Shown here: positions 55,966 through 64,000 of the stretch, in pieces
Layout: the number at the start of each line of letters is the position of its first letter
How positions within the stretch are numbered: position 1 is the stretch's first letter
DNA from: Perkinsus olseni
Taxonomy: Eukaryota > Perkinsozoa > Perkinsida > Perkinsidae
NCBI GenBank assembly: GCA_013115135.1
Contig: JABANP010000200.1
Span: 1 to 64,000, forward strand
Reading direction: 5' to 3'
DNA length: 64,000 nucleotides
Position numbers and translations under genes: made by a program
Notes under the pieces: model-generated
The model's input: only the letters and a program-made list of their open reading frames with translations
What the model was told of the DNA's origin: nothing
Database searches by the model: none

Positions 55966-56898
55966 GTAGGTTAAAGAGAAGTTTTGACGCTTCATCCGGT
56001 GGTCTCTGTACAAGTCGGCCGCAAAGCTCGACAAAGTGTCTCTAACCACGGGCGATGTTGTACCCTCGAATCGAACCCGCGACCTCGAGCGTGTAAGCCA
56101 GATGGCCCAACCAGCCGACCAAACTAGCAAAAAAATTGTGCGCTGATTAGTCATCCGTAACGATACACTCTTTCGACTTGTCCGACTTGTTAGTACTCCC
56201 GCCTTGCCTCGCACGGTAGCGAGAGAGCCACACACACGAAGGCACTATGATGGAGGGTGAACTACGAACTCCTACCCCGGGCTACCCCAAGACTTGGCGG
56301 CCAAGTCTTCGGGTATATCAACACTATCCATTCAACGAAGATTATGGAATAAGCGATATTAGTATGTAGTTCATATTATGAACTTCATAGGGTGTAGCCT
56401 GCGCACTATGAAGCCTTCACCGTGTAGGCTGCGACATAACACAACGTGGGTTATTGGCCCCGGGTTCGAATCCCACGTGCGTCAAGTCCCACGTCGCCTC
56501 GAATTTCCTTTCAAGCTTCCATGTTTCTAATAGCTCAGCCATTGACATATCCGCTAAGACATCTGCTACGTCGCATAGGATATCCCCTTGGGACGCTTTC
56601 ATTAAGCAGGATTCAATAAAAACTCTAGCGATGCTCTTCAGGATGAGTGCAACCGGAATACGATGTGGCAGCTGCAGTAACAGTACCGCAGAGATCATCG
56701 GTTGCAGCGACCTAACTGCTCATGGGACGGGAGCTGACTCGTTGGAGTTGATGCTACGGAATAGATGAGGGCGCAGGCGAACGTCATCGCGGAAGGTTAA
56801 ACTACAACTAACAGTGGAGACCTTTGGCTGTATTCATATTTGCCGGCAGGCTGCAAATGTATCCCACCGTTAAGCGTTGATTTATTGAACGACCCCTC

Positions 56899-57050
56899 GG
56901 GCCTATTTCAAAATTCTCTTTAAAGAAGAGCTTCTTGAGGTTTAAGAAGCTCTTTAAAGAAGGAGCTCAGGAACCATAATGGATTTCAAAATTTTGAGCT
57001 TCCTTCAAGAGGACCTCTTGAATCTCAGGAAGTCTTCCTGAAGGTGCCAT
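56899..57050. repeat. Palindromic AAGAAGC/GCTTCTT repeat array, copy 2
   Basis: It has the same 5' border as 55664 (GGGCCTATTTCAAAATTCTC then TTTAAAGAAG) and ends just at the start codon of the SET gene. It could belong to that gene's promoter or 5' UTR, or be a mobile palindromic repeat. Confidence 0.65.
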
Positions 57051-57916
57051 GAAGAAAATACGCAGACGGGTTGGAGAAGTAAACTTTTGACGGATGCCTT
57101 CCACTAATCAGCGTTGTCCAGGCTCCCGAGGAACGGTATGCTCAAATCCTGAGACACCTGCGTGACGGCCCTGTGGTGAAACTGGGAGTATCCCCTATTC
57201 ACGGTGTTGGAGTATTTGCTGTTACTGCCATATCATCGGGCATCGATCCTTTCCGAGTAGTATCGCGACTATCTCTCTTCAATCCCCGGTGAAATCACAC
57301 GCAGGCTGCTGTCAGTGAGGGGTCTAAAGGTTCTGACGACCAATACGAGATTGTATCTGATAAAGAGTTGTTGGAGGTCTCTCCGGTAGGCTGTTAAGGC
57401 GGTCCCTCTCCGAGCTGATATACTCCTCAGGAAGTCAGAGAGCTTTGCTTCAGCTTCTTTGCGCCGTTTACCACTACTGAAGACGACTACAGTCCGGAAG
57501 TTGGGGAAGACGGAAAAATTTACCCAGTCAATGCTACCGGTAGAACCGGGAGTGGCGTGGGAGTATGGTCACTGCCTTGTAGTAGGGCTGAACACTTTGG
57601 ACGTGTCGTGGTACCTCAACCATTCTGAATGTCATTCTAATGTGGAGCTTGTCGAAGTAGTAGTCGAAGGTGCTTGGGAGTGGACAGCTGAGCCTGCTTG
57701 TATGTAGCCAAAGGGTCCTGGAGAGTTCAACACCTACCGGACGAAGCGAGACATCCAAGCAGGCACGGTGAGGGGCGGTGCTGTTGCTCACTAATGATCA
57801 GCTCAGGGGAGGAGCTTACGATAGACTACCACCAGTTGGGAGAGGCCTACTATAATAGAGTTATGGAAGCCCCTGTGCATGACGCGGAGAGACGAGCCAG
57901 CCGGGATGATCAGTGA
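57049..57916 (+). CDS. SET-domain protein, probable lysine methyltransferase
   Basis: SET enzymes methylate lysine with S-adenosylmethionine. ATG at 57049 (MKKIRRRVGE) is followed by intron 57079-57121 (43 bases, phase 0) and APEERYAQILRHLRDGP. Then comes SPIHGVGVFAVTAISSGIDP, the opening SET motif. After further introns (donor near 57290), one exon encodes VAWEYGHCLVVGLNTLDVSW then YLNHSECHSNVELVEV, where NHSxxxSN stands for the catalytic NHSCxPN with C and P replaced. The last exon has GEELTIDYHQLGE, the closing motif, and the stop at 57916. No zinc-binding post-SET cysteines were seen, so it resembles SETD- or SMYD-like non-histone enzymes. Two broken copies lie upstream. The substrate is unknown. 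Confidence 0.7.
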
Positions 57917-58074
57917 TTTAGCTGCTGCAGGTGATAGGCATGTCTATCGGAAAATGCTGTACTATTGATGATACTTTGCACTCTCTTTCTCCCTTACCTG
58001 ATATTTGCGTTGGACATGAACAATCAGGGTTTGGGATCGCGAGTCGATGGCACCGGGATAGACGGTAGTGTATA

Positions 58075-61000
58075 ATGGCTAAGAAGGACAAGAAGACCGC
58101 GGCGTTGGAGAAGGCGGCACGAAAAGAAGCGAAGAAGAACAAGCAGGCCGAGAAGGCTAATAAAGGGGCGACGAAGAAGTCCAAGAGGGTAGTGCCACGG
58201 GGCAGCACGATTACTCGTTACCCCATCGGTTGTGAGGCGGTTGACTGTATTGGCCGAGAAGTGTCGAATCATCTCAGGAGCTTGCCGCTGCAGGAGAGGA
58301 AGATATTGAGGTCTTGCTCAACCGAATGGACAACGACCCCAAGACTAGGGAGGTAGTACTGAGGGGAGACTTTTTAGTTTCACCTTGAGGCTCTCCTTGA
58401 AGCATCGATATGAGAAACCTGTCTCGGTGAATGATTTCTTCGCTGATCTGAACTTGGTGCAGTTTGGCCAAGCGTAAAGGTGGCTAATGTGTCCTCTACT
58501 ATGCCGCATATACTCCTCCCGGACGTTGACGAAGAAATACTTGTGCGTCGTTCCATTTAGTTGGAAGGACAGAAGAAGGTTCGAACGGAAGTGTTGGAGG
58601 CCCCTCCCTCCCCTCGGCTGAATATGTCAATGACCGTCACCAACAGTGGCGATGTCCTCGTTTTGGCGGCGAGTAAGTCGCTGCTGGTCCTGCGCTGAAT
58701 GAGAACCTGTGATCCCACGTCCTTCTAGGTTCTTCGACGGAGATCGTCAAACTGTTTATAATGATACCTTCCGGTGGGACATAGATAAGGGAGAATGGAA
58801 GAAGGTAGTAGCAGCAGGCGCTGACGTCAACCTTCACCGGCCATTCGGGTCGACACTATTCGAGCGTTAGTAGAGGGCTCCTTGGGAATGCCGCTGCCCA
58901 AGGCAGTGGAATGAGAATCCTCGCATGATGGGAAGAACACGCTGATACCACCGGAGTTTGGTGGCGAAGAGGATGATTTTTTTCTCCTTTCTCGGGATCT
59001 TAGCCCCACCATGGTCGAATTGATGCTACTTATGCTCTTGGAGTCTTCGGACAGTGTGGTTACGTTCTCGAGGGATTCCACCGTCTATTGCGTCGGAGTA
59101 TATGTTTTCAGATCGAGCCTCCAGTGTCTCCGAAGCCTCGCTGCGCTCATCAAGCCGTCTTGGTTAACAACAGATACGTCTACATCTTCGGTGGCGAGTT
59201 CTCGACTGTTTCACAGGTCGGCAGTGGGGCGCAGCTTCGCTCAGAGGACACCATCTTTCCGTAGTTCCATCACTACCGCGACCTCTGGCGGTTTGACCTC
59301 AAGACCAACTTGTGGGAGGAGATCAAGGCTACGGGAGATCGACCATCGCAGAGATCGGGCCACCGAATGCTGGTCGGATGACGGTTGTTCGTAGCAGCCT
59401 TCCGACCATTAGGGCTCCTCAGGTGTGGAAGGGATACATTATCCTCTTTGGTGGCTTCTATGATACTTTCCGCGAGTGCAAGTACTTCAACGACTTGCAC
59501 ATGTTCAACATTACCGAGGAGAAGTGGTACAAGGTTGACTTCTCCAGTGTTCCCTCGCTTAACTTGCCGGCGCCTCGGGTGAGTTGGAAGGAGGGAAGGC
59601 CTCAGAAGGGATGGCGGCCTTGGATTCTTCAGGGTGGTTGTCTGTTCTTCGTGCACCCCCAAGCGGACATGGCATACCTTTACGGTGGCTATAGCCGTGA
59701 CACTAAGCAGAACGCGACCAGTGGCACTGAGCACACGTAATTTCGTGGCGCGTGACGTATTTCCGGTGCCCCATAGCGGATGATATCATTGTCTTTCTCG
59801 TCGTCAGTGACATGTGGGCTTTAAACCTGAAGAATGCAGCTAATACGCTGAAGCCTACATGGGAGCGGTTGTCGAAAAAAGGTGCCTAGGAGGGCCGAGG
59901 GGTTCTCCGGTACTCGTGCTTCAGGTCCTGCACCATCCAAGCGGAGCGGTATGGCCTGTGCTGTTTACAAGAACCGTTGTCTCGTCTTCGGAGGAGTCAC
60001 GGACGAGGATAAGCCTGGCTTGACTCTGGAGAGCCGCTTCTACAACGACCTCCACGCTTTTGATATGGAAAGAAAGAGGTTGGTCAGCGTATAGTGGTCA
60101 GTGGAGTTCCGCGCATCCTCGGTGGTCATCAGGTGGTATGTGTTGGATTATAAGCTCGGTCAGAAGAAGCCTCAGGAGAAGAAGAGCCGACGGAACAAGG
60201 AGGGGAAGTCCAGCAAGGCCAACACCTCTACGTTTGCTGCATCCGTTTCGGTACCGCACTTGGGCGGGGCCTGTGAACCTCACTTCTCTGCTTTCCCGAA
60301 GGTCGTTTAACGAGGATCTCACAGTGCTTTATTCCTGCTTAACTTAGGAAGATGAAGGCTGAGCAGCGTTCTTAGCGTCTTTTGTGGTGTCAGGATCCTA
60401 CCGAGAGTCTCTCCGCGGAGGAAGAGGAAGATGAGACGGCGAAATTTGAATGGCAGTTCGAGTACGTGGATGAGAATGGACAGTTGGTGACGATGATAAT
60501 TCCGGAAGAGGATCGGACGTCTTCCGAGGAGAGTGATGAGGATCAGCGGACGCCGGCTGCTACTCCTACTGGGTATGCTTACTCCGTGACACATCGCAAA
60601 CATGAAGTTTTGACTATGCACCTCCTTTTGCAGGAGGGCTGAGGTAGAGGAGCCGATAGCGACGCCGGAGGTGCTGCGAGCTCGACGAGCAGAGGGGCTT
60701 GCGACTGTACAGGAGGAGGAGGCATGTCCGACGCTGATTGATGAGAAGGGTGGTAGCGGGATTGTTGTAGCTGGGGGGGGAGGCCATGGCGTGTCAGGTA
60801 GCGAAGAGAAGCAAGCAACACCAGAGGCTGGCGCTACCGGCGTTGGGAAGATGACGGCCGCTGAGGCTCTGAAGACGGGGAACGTAGATCTCCCTGTGGA
60901 GAGGATCAACTCCGCGCTGCTGGTGAAGGGTCACACGCTCATCGTGTACGGAGGACTGCGAGAGGTGGGCGGCATTGATGGTCTTGGTGGGGCAAGGTGT

Positions 61001-62151
61001 GGCCGTCTTCAGTATGGCGACCGAGAAGTGACTTTCGACGACTGCTGGTCTTTGGATCTTCGACAGAGGACGAAGTGGACCTGTCTGCTCAAGGGAACCA
61101 TGAGTGAGCAGAAATGGATGGGTGAGTCGTGGTCGGGCGAGGAGCTCGGCTGGGATATCAGAGCAGGTTCTGATGACGAGCTGTCTGATGATGATGAGGG
61201 AGAGGAGGGGGACGGGGACCTCGATGATGCTGACTGGAGCAGCTCCGGTGAAAGCAGCGACGATGACGAGGAGGAGGTTGAGGAAGTGGAGCAGCAGCAG
61301 CAGCAGGAGGAGAAGAAAAAGAAGGTATCGTGTTGTCCTCTGAGGGTTGATGATGATGGTGGTGGTTGGCAAGAATGGTCGTCAGGCCTCTCGGAAGTCG
61401 GCGAAGTTACGGGAGAGGATGGAGGATATACGCTCCCAGTGGGATCTCAAGGAGGAGTATACGCCTCGACTCGAGGAGAGCCTTAGGGACTTCGCTAAAC
61501 GGTAGGGATGGCTGAGTGACGCGGTCGGCGAGGCATCGTCGTGTAGGACCATGGATCATTGGGCCGAGGTGCAAGAGGCTAAGATGATAGAGGAGGCCAA
61601 GGGGTCGGGGGACATGGACAATGCTGAGCTTAGGAGGGCTATAATGGACAGGAAGGAAGTCCGGAGGTGGGCGCTCTCAGGGGCCGATTGTACTCGTCCG
61701 ATCGAAAGAGCGCAGAGTCGCTATCATCTCATTGCCGTGCCGCTACTGTGATGCATGTCTCCAGGTTGGCATTCTCCCTTGGCTGAGGAGCGGTACAACG
61801 AAGTCAGAGATGTGCTGGTCGAGTTGAAGGAGATGGAGGAAGAACAAGCAGTAGGCTGCCTGCGTGTGGATCATTACTGCACGGCCGTCTTGCCGTGCTT
61901 CTTTGGGGCCTCTGCAGTTCACGTCCGGCATACGATCAGCTGCGTGATTCATTTCAGAGAGATCTTGCAATCTTTTACTGTGGATTGCCGTAGCGTCAGG
62001 CTATGCGCTTCGGTGTTCTCGCCGGAATCCTCGTCTCGACTTGGATTCGTTGTTTCAAATTCTCGTCTGTTGTCAGGCGTGCGAGGAGGATGATGATACT
62101 CACCATCATCATCACCACCACCATAAGCATAAAGAGTGGCAAGAGCGGTAG
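58075..62151 (+). CDS. KLHDC4: Kelch-repeat protein, KLHDC4/KEL3 type, with DUF4110-like tail
   Basis: The first exon encodes MAKKDKKTAALEKAARKEAK, the lysine-rich leader typical of this family. Later exons give APPSPRLNMSMTVTNSGDV, FFDGDRQTVYNDTFRWDI, PRCAHQAVLVNNRYVYIFGG spliced to FHHYRDLWRFDLKTNLWEEI, YIILFGGFYDTFRECKYFND, MAYLYGGYSRDTKQNATSGT, CLVFGGVTDEDKPG and HTLIVYGGLRE joined to YGDREVTFDDCWSLDLRQ, about six kelch blades. After an acidic region comes EEYTPRLEESLRDFAKR joined to TMDHWAEVQEAK and AEERYNEVRDVLVELKEMEE, as in DUF4110. The last exon is very rich in histidine (THHHHHHHH). A base seems to be missing in the T run at about 58668 (VLVFGGE). Function of the family is poorly known. 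Confidence 0.82.
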
Positions 62152-62633
62152 CAAGAAGGAGAAAAAATGAATAACCTTACGTGGCCAGAACTGTCTGTTC
62201 CCCTTCCTTCGAACGTTTCTTCTTACGTTTGTTTCCTCACAGTCGCCTCTGTTCTTGGTTTGAGTGAATGTTGTCATCGGACGTCTGCGAGTGTCCTCGG
62301 TACCTCAACCTCGGGTATGCTAGCACGGCCATAGGCTTATCTTTCTCAAGCTCTTCCTTCCCCCGCTCCCGCTGAGTTCGGCAAGTGGTTCGAGGCCTGG
62401 GTTCTGTTTCCTCATGCGGCCCTAGATGTCAACTCCGCAATATCTTCTAGCTTCTTCCTGCGCTGGTCGCTGCGCTACGAACGAAATCGAGAATGCCAAT
62501 AACCGGGGTTTCTATATCCCGAGCGCTGCGCTGTTTCTGCTGGACTGGGTAGCTGTTCAGAGATTGTAGCTAGTACCGCAGTGGACCGACTGCTGAGCAG
62601 GGAGTTGTCTTTCACTTACGCACAGCACACTGG
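62152..62633. other. Spacer before the last gene, may hold its first exon
   Basis: ATG at 62426 opens MSTPQYLLASSCAGRCATNE and remains open to about 62568. A donor-like GTAGCT and an acceptor ACGCACAG at about 62629 could splice it to the downstream ORF. Otherwise nothing was seen. Confidence 0.35.
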
Positions 62634-64000
62634 ATGATTCCGGAACTCCGGGGAGTTCACGTCGAGAAGCTACTGCAGATCATCGCTTCGACCTCATCTT
62701 CAACCTTGACGCAATCTGAGTATGTGTACCTCACCGTGGCCCTCAATCGAGCTTCGAAGGCTGCAAGTCGCCCTAGATCGGGAGAATGGGAGGACACTGT
62801 GGGCGAGTGGCTCCGCAATCACGCCGGCCGCATGCCGGTCCGTCAAGCAACTCTGACGATGAATGCATTGGCCCGGGCAGGAGCGGGGGATTCTTGTGGT
62901 TGGATAGGAGAGTCTCTGAAGGCTCTACTGGAGCACACCGGCGACCTAGTGGCGCAGGACCTATCACTGGCCCTCAATGCAGCCGCAAAAGTGTTGGCGG
63001 ATGAAAACAAACGCCCTGCTGGAGGCGTACCAGAAGAGGTCTTGTCTCTGTGCGAGGAAGTCCTCTCCCGCGCCCTCCCTCGACTCGCAAAGGATCTCTC
63101 CCCACAGGGGTTTGCTAACGTAAGATGCTGGTTTGCCCATTATGGCTGCTGTCGCCGAGTCGGAAGTTCCTCAGGTCCTGCACGCATGCGCTAAGCTGAA
63201 GATCCGCCCCTCAGCTCTAATAGTTGTAGAAAAGTTTTGTATCAGCCCACTGCTGAGAGGATCCGATTCATCGAACCCTCTCTTGGGGATGAACCGCCAA
63301 GAGCTGTCTCTCCTTATCTACTCCCTTTCTCGTCTCTTTCCTCCGTCGAATGGCTCGGTTAGAGCAGTATTCGAGTTCGCGGCACCCATAGTCACCAGCA
63401 ACGAGAGTCTTAAGGGCATGCAAGTGTCCGAGTTAGCGATGATACTGCATTCCTTCGAGAAGGCTAACTTTATTCCGGAGGATGGAATTATCAAACGACT
63501 GAGCTACTTCACTGCGCCTGTCGTCGATAAGATGAGCATCGCCGAGCTGGCCAATGTTGGCAAGTTCTTCGTCGGCTGCGGAGCTCCGGACTACTCTTTT
63601 CTCATGGAGTGTTCGAGGCGTCTTCGTTGTATACCCGAGCACCAACTCCGCTCCGCCCAGAATTTGTCCCTGTTGATGGGAATTTACGCCAAGGCTCTGG
63701 TCAGAGACGTGCCATTGGTTTGCGGAGTGCTGCTCGCTGCCTTCATGTCATGCGAGAACCCAGACCCTCCCTCCGTCGCCCGAACGCTACTGGCAATTTC
63801 TCGACTGGACTTGGTCAGAAACATCGACAAGTCCCACAGACAGAACCTTCTGCGGCTCGCCCGGAGAAGTTTGGCGAGCTCGGATCAGCATTCCCTTGTG
63901 TGTCTTGCATATGCTCTTTGTACTCCCGGTTGGGATATCGACATTGGGCTGTTACACGATTCTCTGTTGTTGGCTGCTGAACCTCTGGTCCTGCATAAAG
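62634..64000 (+). CDS. Second helical-repeat RNA-binding protein (HPR/OPR-like), runs off the window
   Basis: The first exon here has HVEKLLQIIASTSSSTLTQS, TLTMNALARAGAG and DLSLALNAAAKVL. Intron 63120-63174 (55 bases, GTAAG donor, TTCCTCAG acceptor, phase 0) joins GFAN to VLHACAKLKIRPSALIVVEK. The following exon continues with ELSLLIYSLSRLF, SELAMILHSFEKAN, SIAELANVGKFFVGCG, NLSLLMGIYAKAL, SVARTLLAISRLDL and LVCLAYALCTPGWDID to the window end. These are 35-40-residue two-helix repeats of the same type as in the gene at 1.5-3.2 kb. Organellar RNA binding is inferred. The true start may be an upstream exon, and the 3' end, with any RAP domain, is outside the window. Confidence 0.65.

Noticed and set aside
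56040..56110. tRNA-Val-like sequence on the minus strand (TTACAC loop, GGGTTCGATTCG)
   Set aside because: The anticodon and T stems do not pair properly and no acceptor stem could be found; kept only as a B-box-like word.
60319..61372. Long minus-strand ORFs rich in leucine and serine opposite the kelch gene
   Set aside because: Antisense of acidic, glutamate- and aspartate-rich coding sequence of the kelch gene.
63121..63174. Frame change in the last gene as another +1 break
   Set aside because: A good intron (GTAAG donor, TTCCTCAG acceptor, 55 bases, phase 0) explains it.
1..64000. CRISPR arrays, bacterial operons, Shine-Dalgarno sites, rRNA genes
   Set aside because: None seen; spliced genes and eukaryotic families show nuclear eukaryotic DNA.
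1..64000. Perkinsozoan spliced-leader RNA gene or the leader sequence itself
   Set aside because: I looked for CCGTAGCCAT-type leader words and found no copy that could be supported.

Overview
The window is nuclear DNA of a compact-intron protist. The best fit is an alveolate close to Perkinsus; this is inferred from gene content and style, not from a species marker. Genes are split by GT-AG introns, many of them only about 43-65 bases and mostly between codons. Two genes encode arrays of short helical repeats of the kind alveolates use on organellar RNA. Several gene families sit in tandem arrays, and there are no operons or bacterial signals.

Layout. 1-6.7 kb, plus strand: an RlmN-type radical-SAM RNA methyltransferase, a mitochondrion-targeted helical-repeat protein, an internally repeated protein of unknown function, and a nuclear protein that may be UVSSA-like. 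7.2-11.3 kb: predicted secreted proteins, including a new-looking family built from a repeated beta-rich module. 11.4-17.5 kb: two tandem units, each with a gene for a small secreted two-cysteine protein (here the DHPPGC family, copies A and B) and a decayed 3' fragment of the neighbouring PX-domain gene; one fragment carries a hAT-like MITE. 17.5-22.2 kb, minus strand: the PX-domain gene and a RING/TRAF-zinc-finger ubiquitin ligase. 22.5-28.3 kb, minus strand: four tandem TLC-domain membrane proteins. 29-33 kb, minus strand: a mitochondrial SUGCT-like CoA-transferase and an ERD2/KDEL-receptor-like protein. 33.4-41.2 kb, plus strand: the FACT subunit SPT16 and a Yip1/YIPF5 Golgi protein. 42-57 kb: a second, decaying cluster of the DHPPGC family (C, D, E, F and two relics), mixed with broken copies of the adjacent SET gene and of the 5' exon of the kelch gene. 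57-62.2 kb: the intact SET gene and a KLHDC4-type kelch gene. 62.4 kb to the end: a second helical-repeat protein that runs off the window.

The most notable signals are the DHPPGC family with a shared upstream block, the repeat-module secreted family, the two duplication clusters that carried along pieces of their edge genes, and recurrent +1 breaks in otherwise conserved reading frames. The +1 breaks could be insertion errors in a long-read assembly, or something biological.

Intron coordinates were derived by hand from splice consensus and frame continuity. Outer gene limits are best estimates where the first exon is unclear.
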